Shown piece by piece: positions 45,059 through 53,415 of a stretch of 64,000 nt of DNA; within the stretch, counting starts at the first letter, position 1; the number at the start of each line of letters is the position of its first letter. The translations under genes and the position numbers were made by a program. The DNA is taken from contig JAFKJK010000015.1 of assembly GCA_017306015.1 (NCBI GenBank), positions 1 to 64,000 on the forward strand. The letters are read 5' to 3'. Below the pieces are notes generated by a model that saw nothing but the letters and a program-made list of their open reading frames with translations, was not told the DNA's origin and searched no databases. The stretch comes from Propionibacteriaceae bacterium. Lineage in GTDB: Bacteria; Actinomycetota; Actinomycetes; Propionibacteriales; Propionibacteriaceae.

Positions 45059-45735
45059 CCCGCATCCTGGTCGTGGACGACGACTCCGTCCTGCAGCGGA
45101 CGCTTCGGATCAACCTGCGGGCACGCGGCCACGAGGTGCTGCTCGCCGGGACCGGCGAACAGGCGCTGGCCACGTTCCTCTCCGAGCAGCCCGAACTGGT
45201 GATCCTCGACCTCGGCCTGCCCGACCTGGACGGCGTGGAGGTGTTGCGCCGGCTGCGGAAGAGGTCTGGCGTGCCGGTGATCGTGCTGTCCGCCCGGCAG
45301 GAGGCCGACGACAAGGTCGAGGCGCTCGACGAGGGCGCGGACGACTACGTCAGCAAGCCGTTCAGCATCGACGAGCTCCTCGCTCGCGTCCGCGCCGCGG
45401 TGCGGCGGGCGGGCTCCGACCCGGACACGCCGGAGACCATCGAGGCTGACGGCCTCGTCCTCGACTTCGCCGCCAACCGGGCGACCCGCGACGGCCACCC
45501 CGTCCACCTGACCCCGACCGAGTGGCGGCTGCTCGCCGAGCTGGCCCGGCATCGTGGCCGGGTGGTCTCCCACGAAGACCTGCTGCGGGCAGTCTGGGGT
45601 CCCCACTACGGACGCGAGCGGCAGTACCTGCGGGTGTTCGCCAACCAGCTCCGCCGCAAGCTCGAAGTCGACCCGGCCCACCCGAGGCACCTGGTCAACG
45701 AGCCCGGCCTGGGCTACCGGCTCGAGCTGGGGTGA
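45055..45735 (+). CDS. kdpE: KDP operon response regulator
   Basis: OmpR-family regulator (226 residues) that activates kdpFABC after phosphorylation by KdpD. The receiver has the acidic pair VDDD at the start, the phosphoacceptor in LVILDLGLPDLDG (about residue 52) and the KPF signature. The C-terminal winged helix holds TPTEWRLLAELARHRGRVV and YLRVFANQLRRKLE. The GTG start lies within the kdpD end. Its last 22 bases overlap the end of the convergent apbE-type gene, so the two mRNAs are antisense there. Confidence 0.95.
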   Translation: MTRILVVDDDSVLQRTLRINLRARGHEVLLAGTGEQALATFLSEQPELVILDLGLPDLDGVEVLRRLRKRSGVPVIVLSARQEADDKVEALDEGADDYVSKPFSIDELLARVRAAVRRAGSDPDTPETIEADGLVLDFAANRATRDGHPVHLTPTEWRLLAELARHRGRVVSHEDLLRAVWGPHYGRERQYLRVFANQLRRKLEVDPAHPRHLVNEPGLGYRLELG

Positions 45736-46538
45736 TCTCCCAGGCCGGCGGTGCCGACCCGTCCCGCGCGGTCGACCAGGATCCCGGCGTGGCCGTCGAG
45801 GGTGGCGATCCACGCCAGCGCGCGCGGCCCCTTGACGAACGCTGCGGTCGCGTAGACGTCCGCCCAGGTGAGCTCGGGGCCGGCGATCGTGGCCGACAGC
45901 AGCCCGTCCGCTGCGGCGCCGGTCGACGGGTCGGTGATGTGGTGGCCGCGGGCCGCGGTTCCGGAGGTGGCGATGGCACCGGTACGCAGCCTCAGGGTCC
46001 GGACCAGGCGGCTGCGGTCGCGGGGATCCTCGACGCCGACGACCCAGTCCGGGGTGTCGGTGCGGCGGCACTGGACGGCGATGTCGCCGCCGGCGTTGAC
46101 CATCGCATCGAGGGCGCCCAGCTGTCGGAGGCCGTCGGTCAGCGTCGCGAACGCCTGCTCGACGGCCCAGCCCTTGACCAGCCCGGTCGGATCGAAGCGG
46201 ACGCGTCCGTCCGGCCCCGGCAGCCACGCGGAGAACGCCCCGCCGGTGCGCTGGGCGGCGACCTCGCACAGCGCCGCGACGTGCCGGACGCGGGGGTGCG
46301 CGTCCCGGAGACTGTCGCGTCCGTCGCGGATGCGGCTGACCGGACTGTCCGGCTGCCAGGTGCTGAACATCGCGTCGTCGGCACGCAGGGCATCGAACAT
46401 GCCGTCCACAAGGCCGGATACCGCCTCCGCTGCCGCCTCGGGCCCGCGGACGTGGACGCTGACCGGCAGCCCCATGATCTGGGCGACGAAGGCTCTCCGC
46501 GGGAGGTCCGCGATCCGGGTGGCAACGCCGGCGGTCAC
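45714..46538 (-). CDS. apbE: FAD:protein FMN transferase (ApbE family)
   Basis: Transfers FMN from FAD to a threonine of an extracytoplasmic flavoprotein. The 274-residue product has family motifs MGLPVSVHV, FDPTGLVKGWAVE (about residue 120), NAGGDIAVQ and the C-terminal TWADVYATAAFVKG metal/flavin region. No obvious signal peptide is visible, which is unusual for a protein acting outside the cell; export by another route or a mis-set start is possible. Its GTG start overlaps the stop of the adjacent FMN-binding protein gene (GTGA), so acceptor and modifying enzyme are co-translated. Confidence 0.9.
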   Translation of the reverse strand: MTAGVATRIADLPRRAFVAQIMGLPVSVHVRGPEAAAEAVSGLVDGMFDALRADDAMFSTWQPDSPVSRIRDGRDSLRDAHPRVRHVAALCEVAAQRTGGAFSAWLPGPDGRVRFDPTGLVKGWAVEQAFATLTDGLRQLGALDAMVNAGGDIAVQCRRTDTPDWVVGVEDPRDRSRLVRTLRLRTGAIATSGTAARGHHITDPSTGAAADGLLSATIAGPELTWADVYATAAFVKGPRALAWIATLDGHAGILVDRAGRVGTAGLGDHPSSSR

Positions 46539-47035
46539 GTGAGGTGCGCCTGGTCGATCGCCGACTGCAGCGAGGTGAGGTAGCCGTCGCTGGTGACCGT
46601 GGCGCCCGAGACCGCGTCGATCTTGGCGCTCTGGGCGGCGACCACCTCCGCGTTGAGCTGCGGAATGGCGTAGGCGTTGATCTTCTGGTCCTCGTGGTTC
46701 CCGGACGGGTACACGATCGCATCGGCCGAGGTGATCTTGCCGTCCTTGACGACGATCTGCACCTGCACCGGACCCCAGCGGGTGTCGACGGCGTCCCCGG
46801 TGTACGTGCCGGACGCCGACGAACCGGAAGCCGCCGACGACCCACCCGCGGACGGCGCAGCACCGGACGCCCCGCCGGCGTTGGGCGTCGTGGACGCCGA
46901 CGCCGACGGCTCCGTCCCCCCGGACACACCGGTGGCCGGCGTCATGGCCGCGTCGCTGTTGGTGCTGGTGCGGTAGCTGAACAGCAGCACCAGGCCGCTG
47001 ATGGTGCTCATCACGGCGATGACGATCTTCTTCAT
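46535..47035 (-). CDS. Extracytoplasmic FMN-binding domain protein, substrate of ApbE
   Basis: The product has 166 residues: an N-terminal signal or signal-anchor (KKIVIAVMSTISGLVLLF), a Ser/Gly/Ala/Pro-rich flexible linker (about 30-75), then an FMN-binding domain. It ends in the flavinylation motif DAVSGATVTS (Thr at about residue 146), where FMN is joined by phosphoester bond. It should act as a flavin electron carrier on the outer membrane face. It sits 19 bp downstream of a transmembrane flavocytochrome and overlaps apbE, giving a complete electron-transfer relay. The ATG at 47035 is chosen over an upstream frame extension because it starts directly before the signal. Confidence 0.9.
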   Translation of the reverse strand: MKKIVIAVMSTISGLVLLFSYRTSTNSDAAMTPATGVSGGTEPSASASTTPNAGGASGAAPSAGGSSAASGSSASGTYTGDAVDTRWGPVQVQIVVKDGKITSADAIVYPSGNHEDQKINAYAIPQLNAEVVAAQSAKIDAVSGATVTSDGYLTSLQSAIDQAHLT

Positions 47036-47054
47036 GGCCTTCTCTCTGTCGGGG

Positions 47055-48479
47055 CTACCAGCTGAAGCGTTCGCTGTGGATCCGGTCGGCGGGCACGCCA
47101 CACTCCCGCGCGGCCCGTTCGGCGGCGTCCATCCAGGCGGACGCGCCGCACAGGTAGACGTCGTTGGCGGCGATGTCCGGGACGAGCCGGCGCAGCGCCT
47201 CCGCGTCGCTGAGACCCGCAGCCGACTCGGGCAGCCAGGTGGGCCGGCCTGGGATGCGCGGCCCGAGGACGTAGAACATCCGGGCGCCGCGCTCCTGGCC
47301 GAGCCGCTCCAGTTCGCCGCGCAGGGCGAGATCGGCCTCGCTGCGTCCGCGGTAGATCAGGGTCACGTCGCCGGGCTGCTGCGGCAGCGCCTCCAGCAGC
47401 GCGCGGATCGGGCTGATCCCGATCCCCGAGGCCATCAGGGTCACCTTGTGGGACGCCCGGACACCGGCGTGCAGGCGCCCGTACGGGCCCTCCACCAGCA
47501 CCCGCGTCCCGGGACGGACGGATGCCAGCGCACCGCTGCCGTCGCCGAGGTCCTTGACCGTGATCCGCAGCGAGTCGCCGTCCGGCGCCGCCGAGAGCGA
47601 GTACGGGTGGGCGCGCATCCAACCCGGGCCGGTGAGGAACCGCCAGGAGAAGAACTGGCCAGCGGCGGCCGGCAACCGGTCGAGGCCGCGGCCGCGCATG
47701 GTCACCGAGACCACGTCCGAGCTCTCACGGACGACGTCGGCGACCCTGAGGTCGTGCCGCAGGCTGCGGACGATCGGCAGACCGATCCGCCAGATCGCGA
47801 TCGAGCCTGCTGCCGCAGCCCACAGCGTCCACCAGTACGCGGTCGCGACCGGGTTGCCGAGGAAGTCCGCCCCCGTCCACAGCATGTGCGGAATGGCCAG
47901 GCCGACCCCGAGATAGGCGTACAGGTGCAGCAGGTGCCACGACTCGTACCGCAGCTTCCGCCGGGAGGCCCGGATGCTGGTGGCGACGACCAGCACCAGC
48001 AGCAGCGTCCCGGCGAGGGCGAGCAGCATGCCCGGGTAGTCGACGACGAGTTCCCAGAACTGGGCGAACACGGTGAGCTGTGCGGTGAGCGCGTAGCCGA
48101 TCGTGACCAGCACCAGGTGTGCCACCATCAGCCAGAACGACCAGAAGCCCACCAGCCGGTGGCGTCGGGCGAGTTCGTCCTGCCCGTACACCCGCTCCAC
48201 CGCCGGGACGCGGGCCATCAGCAACACCTGGATCAGCAGCAGATTCGCCGACACCAGGCCGGTCAGCCGGCCGAGCGTCGTCAGCCCGTCCGCCCAACCG
48301 GAGAGCGCCTGGACGCCGCCGCCGGCCACCCACAGCGCGACGACCACGAGCATGCTCGCCCAGGTGACGACGCCGACCGCGTCCCGCCACCACCCCGGAA
48401 CCCGGGCGGGCGGACGGCCGACCGGGAGGCCGGGCTGGCGCGCAGCCTGCGCAGGCGCCGCGTCGGTCAGGATGGCCAT
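47055..48479 (-). CDS. Ferric-reductase-like transmembrane flavocytochrome with FAD/NAD(P)H domain
   Basis: The product has 474 residues. The first 230 form about six membrane spans. Histidine-bearing helices (HRLVGFWSFWLMVAHL and WHLLHLYAYLGVGLAIPH) are the expected ligands of two hemes. The C-terminal part is a ferredoxin-reductase-like module: FAD motif HPYSLSAA (about residue 290), NAD(P)H motif ASGIGISPIRALLE, and the terminal YLCGASAWMDA and F-S-W end. It should carry electrons from cytoplasmic NAD(P)H across the membrane to the FMN protein encoded next. The terminal acceptor (ferric iron, a quinone or another extracellular electron sink) is not determined. It lies downstream of a two-component system on the same strand, after a 90-bp gap. 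Confidence 0.88.
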   Translation of the reverse strand: MAILTDAAPAQAARQPGLPVGRPPARVPGWWRDAVGVVTWASMLVVVALWVAGGGVQALSGWADGLTTLGRLTGLVSANLLLIQVLLMARVPAVERVYGQDELARRHRLVGFWSFWLMVAHLVLVTIGYALTAQLTVFAQFWELVVDYPGMLLALAGTLLLVLVVATSIRASRRKLRYESWHLLHLYAYLGVGLAIPHMLWTGADFLGNPVATAYWWTLWAAAAGSIAIWRIGLPIVRSLRHDLRVADVVRESSDVVSVTMRGRGLDRLPAAAGQFFSWRFLTGPGWMRAHPYSLSAAPDGDSLRITVKDLGDGSGALASVRPGTRVLVEGPYGRLHAGVRASHKVTLMASGIGISPIRALLEALPQQPGDVTLIYRGRSEADLALRGELERLGQERGARMFYVLGPRIPGRPTWLPESAAGLSDAEALRRLVPDIAANDVYLCGASAWMDAAERAARECGVPADRIHSERFSW

Positions 48480-48569
48480 GTCGCTCCCGTCGGTCCGGAT
48501 GATGCCCGGCCAGCTTGGGCGGTCGACCCGTCAGGTCGGCCAGCGATCGCTGTGGCGCTCCTGTGAGAG

Positions 48570-49853
48570 TCAGGACGCCGGTGCGTCCAGCATCGGGAGC
48601 TCGACCCGAACCTCGGCGCCCGGGCGCCCGGGTGCCGATGTCGTCAGCGATCCCTGCGCCCGTTCGACACTCCGGCGGGCCAGCTGCAGGCCCAGTCCCG
48701 ACGTGCCCGGACGCCGCTCCGCCGGGGTCGCCGGGAATCCGTCCCCCTCATCGCTCACCAGCAGGACGGCGCGACGTCCCGACTCCTCGAGGCCGACGCC
48801 GAAGCCGACCCCGTCCTCGGTGTGGGCGAAGATGTTGTCGATGCAGATGTCGACGATGTCGGCCAGGTCGAGCGCGCTCAACGCCACCCGCAGCGGCGGC
48901 CGGGGAAGGTGGAGCTCGACGGCGCGTCCCTGGTCCTCGGCGAGCGGACGCCAGTAGTCGGTGCGGGCGGCGACGACGGCGACCGCGTCGCACCCGGCCG
49001 GGAGGTCCTCCCGCAGCGGCCGGCGCGCCTCGGCCACCACCTGATCGATGGCGACCTGCAGCTGACCGACGAGCGCGCCCAACTCGGTCCTCGTGGCGGG
49101 ATCGGTGACCTGCTCGGCCTCCAGCCGCAGAGCGGTGACCGGCGTCCGCAGCCGGTGCGCGAGACCGCGGACGCTGTCCCGCTCGGCGGCGAGCAGCTGG
49201 CCGATCCGTTCGGCCAGCCCGTTCAGTGCCGACCCCAGCTCGACGGTCTCCGGCGGTCCCGCGAGCGGAGCCCGGGCCGCGAGCTCCCCTGCCCTGAGGC
49301 GGTGGGCGGTGTCGGCGACCGCCAGCAGCGGACGGCTGACGCCGCGTCCGACCCGGGCGCCGACGAGCACCGCCACGCCACTGAGTCCGAAGCCGAGCGC
49401 GATGATGCTGATCCAGGCCAGCGGCACGCCTTGGGTGAGTTGCGCCGGCGTCATCGACGCGCGGATCACGGCGACGCCGCCGTCCACGACCACCGGGACG
49501 TAGACCCGGCCGCCCTCGGCGTCCCGCACCGAGAAGGCCTGGCCCTCGCGGGCCCGCTGGTACGCCGGATCGGACGCGAATCCCGGCCACGACTCGCCGA
49601 CCAGGCGACCGTCGGCAAGGACCACGCTGGTCGCGGCCGGCGATCCGGTGAGGCTGGGCTGGAGGAGGTCGGCCAGCCTCGGGTCGTCGTGGAGGCTGGA
49701 GACCAGCATGGCCACGGCGTCCGCCTGCTGGCTGGCCACGGCCATCGCACGGTCGCCGGCAAGGGTGTTCACCAGCAGCAGCAGCGGGATCACGAAGGAC
49801 GCGACGATCGCGGTGCTGATCACCGCGACCAGCAGACTGATCTGGCGGCGCAT
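48570..49853 (-). CDS. Sensor histidine kinase
   Basis: The product has 427 residues: membrane span about 5-30, an extracellular sensor of about 120 residues, a second span near 155-180, HAMP, an H-box LAHRLRTPVTALR (about residue 240), then an ATPase domain. The N-box is degenerate (DICIDNIFAHTEDG). G-boxes are DEGDGFP and GLGLQLARR. The ATG shares one base with the preceding regulator's stop (TGATG), so the pair is coupled. The ligand is unknown. The flavocytochrome-FMN relay directly downstream is the most likely target. Confidence 0.88.
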   Translation of the reverse strand: MRRQISLLVAVISTAIVASFVIPLLLLVNTLAGDRAMAVASQQADAVAMLVSSLHDDPRLADLLQPSLTGSPAATSVVLADGRLVGESWPGFASDPAYQRAREGQAFSVRDAEGGRVYVPVVVDGGVAVIRASMTPAQLTQGVPLAWISIIALGFGLSGVAVLVGARVGRGVSRPLLAVADTAHRLRAGELAARAPLAGPPETVELGSALNGLAERIGQLLAAERDSVRGLAHRLRTPVTALRLEAEQVTDPATRTELGALVGQLQVAIDQVVAEARRPLREDLPAGCDAVAVVAARTDYWRPLAEDQGRAVELHLPRPPLRVALSALDLADIVDICIDNIFAHTEDGVGFGVGLEESGRRAVLLVSDEGDGFPATPAERRPGTSGLGLQLARRSVERAQGSLTTSAPGRPGAEVRVELPMLDAPAS

Positions 49854-50539
49854 CAGTCCTCCGCCGGCGGTGCCAGGCGCATGCCGACGCCGCGGACGGT
49901 GCGCAGGTAGCGCGGCGCTGCGGCGGTCTCGCCGAGCTTGCGACGCAGCCAGCTCAGGTGAACGTCCACGGTGCGGTCGCCGCCGCCGAACGGCAGGCCC
50001 CACACCTCGGCGAGCATCTCCCTCTTGGTGACCACCTCGCCGGGACGGGACGCGAGCAGCCAGAGCAGGTCGAACTCCTTGCGGGCCAGCTCGATCGGGG
50101 ATCCGTCCAGCCGCACCTGGCGGGCGGCCGGGTCGACCTCCAGTCCGCCGAGCCGGACGACGCGATCGGCGCCCGGGGTGCCGGCCCTGCGGAGCACCGC
50201 CCGGATCCGGGCAGCCAGCTGCTCTCCTCCGAACGGCTTGACCAGGTAGTCGTCCGCGCCGGCGTCCAGAGCCTCGACGACCGTGCGGTCGTCGTCCTGG
50301 GCGGTGACGACGATCACCGGCACCCGGCTCACGGCGCGGAGCATCCGCAGCACCTGCCGTCCGTCCAGATCGGGCAGGCCGAGGTCGAGCAGGACGACGT
50401 CGGGCTGCTCCTGCACCGCCAGCGTGAGGCCGCTCGTGCCGTCGGTGGCCACGGCGACGGTGTTCCCGGCCTCGGTGAGGCTGTGGCGCAGCAGCCGGCC
50501 GATGGCTGCGTCGTCCTCGATGACGAGCACCCGGGTCAT
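49853..50539 (-). CDS. OmpR-family response regulator
   Basis: The product has 228 residues. The receiver domain begins TRVLVIEDD, has the phosphoacceptor in VVLLDLGLPDLDG (about residue 51) and the YLVKPFGG element. The winged-helix output domain carries LARKEFDLLWLLASRPGEVV and VDVHLSWLRRKLGE. ATG 50539 gives the standard N-terminus; a longer frame adds 13 unlikely residues. It is first gene of a probable five-gene operon with the kinase, flavocytochrome, FMN protein and ApbE. The 122-bp gap upstream should hold its promoter, but no clear -10 was found. Confidence 0.9.
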   Translation of the reverse strand: MTRVLVIEDDAAIGRLLRHSLTEAGNTVAVATDGTSGLTLAVQEQPDVVLLDLGLPDLDGRQVLRMLRAVSRVPVIVVTAQDDDRTVVEALDAGADDYLVKPFGGEQLAARIRAVLRRAGTPGADRVVRLGGLEVDPAARQVRLDGSPIELARKEFDLLWLLASRPGEVVTKREMLAEVWGLPFGGGDRTVDVHLSWLRRKLGETAAAPRYLRTVRGVGMRLAPPAED

Positions 50540-50661
50540 GGCCGTAACGTACTCCAGCCCACGGACGCGCCCCTCCATGCCACCCGGTTCCCCGCCCCAC
50601 CCCGGATGACCGCGCCGAACAGCGTCACCTCAGCGGAGGGATGGCGTGGCCGTCGCGGTCC

Positions 50662-52560
50662 TCACGCCGAGCCTCGCGGCAGCTTGAGGAGGACAGCCGT
50701 CCAGCCCGTCCCCGCTGCCCTGGCCCACAGCACGGTCGGATGCAGCGTCCTCAGGACGTGGGGGATCAGGCGGACGGCACCGGCCGGCGACTCGGATCCG
50801 CTGTGGATCCACAGGACGTCGTGCGCGCCGATGAGCCGTTCGCGGATGACGGACGCAGGCGTGACCGAGGTGTAGACCGTCGCCGCAGCCTCGTCGAGCC
50901 GGCGCATCGGGTTCTCGGCGAGGAGCTTCGGATCGGCCGCGGCCAGCATCCCGCTGGCGGTGGCCGAGGTGATCGCCGTCACCAGTCCGGGATGGGCTGC
51001 CTGCGCCTCACCGACGATGGCCATCACCCTCGACAGGTTCTCGCTGTGGCCATCGGGCGCACGCACCTGTTCCTGCGGCTGGAGCGTGGCCCCCGCCTGG
51101 ACGCCCAGCACCAGCACGGCGGCGAGGACTGCGGTGCCCCGGCCGAGCCAGCCGCCGCTCCGGATCGGGACGCGCCGGACGAGCCGGGCGGCCGCTGTGG
51201 CGAGCATCACGATGCCGAGCGCGGCCAGTGCCGCCAGCGGGGGCAGGAAGGCGATCCAGTAGCGGAGCCGGAACAGGTTGGTCCGCACCGCCCCCAGCCC
51301 GATCTCCAGCACCAGCGGCACGCACAACCAGATCGCCAGGCTGCGAGGGAACTCCCGGCTGCGGTCGACCCGGCTCAGCGCGCCGGCCAGTGCCAGGAGC
51401 AGGACGGGGATCGAGACCGCCGGGACGGGCGTGACCGAGATCCCGCGGACCAGCTGGACCATCACCGCCGCCGGCGTGACCACGCGGCCCGCCTGGGGAC
51501 TGCTCGGGCCGGTTCCGTGCTCGAGGCTCACCAGCAGCTGCGCGGCCGCCAGCAGCGCTGCGACGGTCGCGACGACGAGGAACGCCCCGAGCCGACGGCG
51601 GCGCGCCGGGCCGGTGGCGGGTGCGGCGAGCGTCTCCACCAGGTGGGCGGGCCACTGGAAGAGACCGAAGGTGTGAATCGCGGCGACCCCGGCGAGGCTG
51701 AGCGCGTAGCCGGCCGCCGAAGCCGACTCCGCCGCGCCCCCGGCGCGCAGCAGGCGCGCCTCGGTGATCGTGCTGCCGAGCAGCGTGGGCTCGCGTCCCG
51801 GGCGAAGTCGCCGGTCGAGGAGCAGCCAGCTGAGGGTGGCCGCGAACGCCAGGACGGCGTAGCCACGGGCCTCCTGGGCGTAGCGGTCGAAGCCGGGCAG
51901 GCTGATCAGCAGGAGCCCGGCCAGCACGCCCGCCAGCCGGCCGGCGTTGCGGGCGACGATCGCGTACAGGGTCCCGACGGTGGCGACGGCGGCGACAGCC
52001 GAGAGCGTCCGCACCGCCACCAGCGTGGACACACCGGGCAGGATCGCGTGCGTCCCGATCGTCCACGCCTTCGCCAGTGCGTAGTACGGCACCCACGGTG
52101 CGTCCCGGCTGCCGAACAGCACCGCCAGCCCGTCCCAGCTCCGCTGCACGGCCAGGTAGGTGGCTCCCTCGTCGCTCCACGGCCAGGGGACGCCGATGCC
52201 GGCCGTCAGCACGACGGCGGCGACCGCGGTCAGGCCCAGGACGAGCCACCCACCCAGCGCGCGGCCGTCCCACCAGGGTCGGGGCCGGCCCGGGACGACG
52301 GGACGCGGGTACACCGCGGCGGACGGGCCGACCGCTCGGCCGGGGTGCTCGACCCGGGCACCGGCGGACGAACGGACGCTCGTCCCGGGGCCGGCTGCCG
52401 CCCGCGTGCCGACCCGGACGCGCGGTCGTGGCTGCCACGACGTCCGCAGCGCCGCGGGATGCCGGCGCGCCTGCACCTCAGCCGCGTGCACGGTCGAGCC
52501 TCGCTCGCTGCCCTGGCCGAGACCTGCCGGCGTCCCCGGTCGCACCCGTCGGCGCCCCAT
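50662..52560 (-). CDS. Polytopic membrane glycosyltransferase, GT39/PMT-like
   Basis: The product has 632 residues. After an Arg/Pro-rich cytoplasmic N-terminus of about 95 residues comes a first membrane span (VLGLTAVAAVVLTAGI). The loop motif PWSDEGATY follows at about residue 130, with the acidic Asp-Glu pair typical of lipid-linked mannosyl/glycosyltransferases, then a DRYAQEARGYAVL segment and about ten more spans. Such enzymes transfer a sugar from a polyprenyl-phosphate donor on the outer face; the acceptor is unknown. The N-terminus is uncertain: ATG 52560 is used, GTG 52584 and later starts are possible. It is divergent from the next two-component system. Conceivably it glycosylates exported proteins such as the Ser/Thr-rich giant, but nothing in the sequence shows this. 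Confidence 0.75.
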   Translation of the reverse strand: MGRRRVRPGTPAGLGQGSERGSTVHAAEVQARRHPAALRTSWQPRPRVRVGTRAAAGPGTSVRSSAGARVEHPGRAVGPSAAVYPRPVVPGRPRPWWDGRALGGWLVLGLTAVAAVVLTAGIGVPWPWSDEGATYLAVQRSWDGLAVLFGSRDAPWVPYYALAKAWTIGTHAILPGVSTLVAVRTLSAVAAVATVGTLYAIVARNAGRLAGVLAGLLLISLPGFDRYAQEARGYAVLAFAATLSWLLLDRRLRPGREPTLLGSTITEARLLRAGGAAESASAAGYALSLAGVAAIHTFGLFQWPAHLVETLAAPATGPARRRRLGAFLVVATVAALLAAAQLLVSLEHGTGPSSPQAGRVVTPAAVMVQLVRGISVTPVPAVSIPVLLLALAGALSRVDRSREFPRSLAIWLCVPLVLEIGLGAVRTNLFRLRYWIAFLPPLAALAALGIVMLATAAARLVRRVPIRSGGWLGRGTAVLAAVLVLGVQAGATLQPQEQVRAPDGHSENLSRVMAIVGEAQAAHPGLVTAITSATASGMLAAADPKLLAENPMRRLDEAAATVYTSVTPASVIRERLIGAHDVLWIHSGSESPAGAVRLIPHVLRTLHPTVLWARAAGTGWTAVLLKLPRGSA

Positions 52561-52667
52561 CGCGTGGGGTGAGCGGTGCAACACTCAGCGGCTTCATGGG
52601 CCGGTCATCTCCGTCCAGCAGGGCATCGATTCGAGTGTTCTGCGGGGAGCCGCCCGGCCCCAGCGTC

Positions 52668-52700
52668 CTTCATCTGGTCTTCATCCGGCGCGACTACCGT
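52668..52700 (+). promoter_or_regulatory. Autoregulatory-type promoter: two 11-bp phased CTTCATC repeats and -10
   Basis: CTTCATC occurs at 52668-52674 and 52679-52685, exactly 11 bp apart, followed by TACCGT (-10) at 52695-52700. One-turn phased direct repeats before a -10 are the usual site for an OmpR-family regulator, here probably the product of the gene that follows. Confidence 0.55.
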
Positions 52701-52716
52701 TGTGGGTGGCAAGGAG

Positions 52717-53415
52717 GTGTGCATCCGCGTCTTGATCGTCGAGGACGAACGCCGGATCGCCGCCTATGTGAAGCGCGGTCTGGAGGAGCAGGGGTATGCC
52801 GTCGATGCCGTCTTCACCGGGCCGGACGCCCTGTACTGGGCGGGCTCCACTCCCTATGACCTGATCCTGCTCGACCTGCTGCTGCCCGGCCTGAACGGGC
52901 TCGAGGTGTGCCGTGAGCTCCGGCGCCAGGACTGCCGCGCCTCGGTCCTGATCCTGACCGCCCGCGGCTCGATCGACGACCGCGTCCTCGGCCTGGACGC
53001 CGGCGCCGATGACTACCTCGTCAAGCCGTTCTCGCTGAAGGAGCTGCTCGCCCGGATGCGCGCGCTGACCCGGCGCGCCGACAGCGGTGATCGGCAGCCG
53101 GTCCTCTCGGTCGCGGACCTCTCGATGGACACCAACACGCGGCGGGTCAGCCGGGCCGGTCACGAGATCCAGCTCACCGCCAAGGAGTACGCCGTGCTGG
53201 AGTGCTTCCTGCGCGAGCCCGAACGCGTCCTGAGCCGGGAGAGCATCGCCGAGCACGTCTGGAACTACGACGTCTACAACCAGTCCAACGTCGTCGACGT
53301 GTACGTCCGCAACCTCCGGCGGAAGATCGACGACGGCCACGGGCTGAAGCTCCTCCAGACCGTGCGCGGGGCGGGATACCGGCTCTCCGCCGCCGGGCGT
53401 CAGGTCCATCCGTGA
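52717..53415 (+). CDS. OmpR-family response regulator
   Basis: The product has 232 residues: receiver start IRVLIVEDERRIAAYVK, phosphoacceptor in LILLDLLLPGLNG, the DDYLVKPFSLKELL region, then a winged helix with LTAKEYAVLECFLREPERVLS and VDVYVRNLRRKID. This is the CusR/CutR/PrrA-like branch, often tied to envelope or metal stress. The start is uncertain: GTG 52717 directly abuts AAGGAG, and GTG 52702 in the same frame would be nearly leaderless after the -10. The stop overlaps the kinase start (GTGA). It probably controls its own promoter and the promoter at 55.6 kb, which has the same 11-bp phasing. Confidence 0.9.
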   Translation: MCIRVLIVEDERRIAAYVKRGLEEQGYAVDAVFTGPDALYWAGSTPYDLILLDLLLPGLNGLEVCRELRRQDCRASVLILTARGSIDDRVLGLDAGADDYLVKPFSLKELLARMRALTRRADSGDRQPVLSVADLSMDTNTRRVSRAGHEIQLTAKEYAVLECFLREPERVLSRESIAEHVWNYDVYNQSNVVDVYVRNLRRKIDDGHGLKLLQTVRGAGYRLSAAGRQVHP

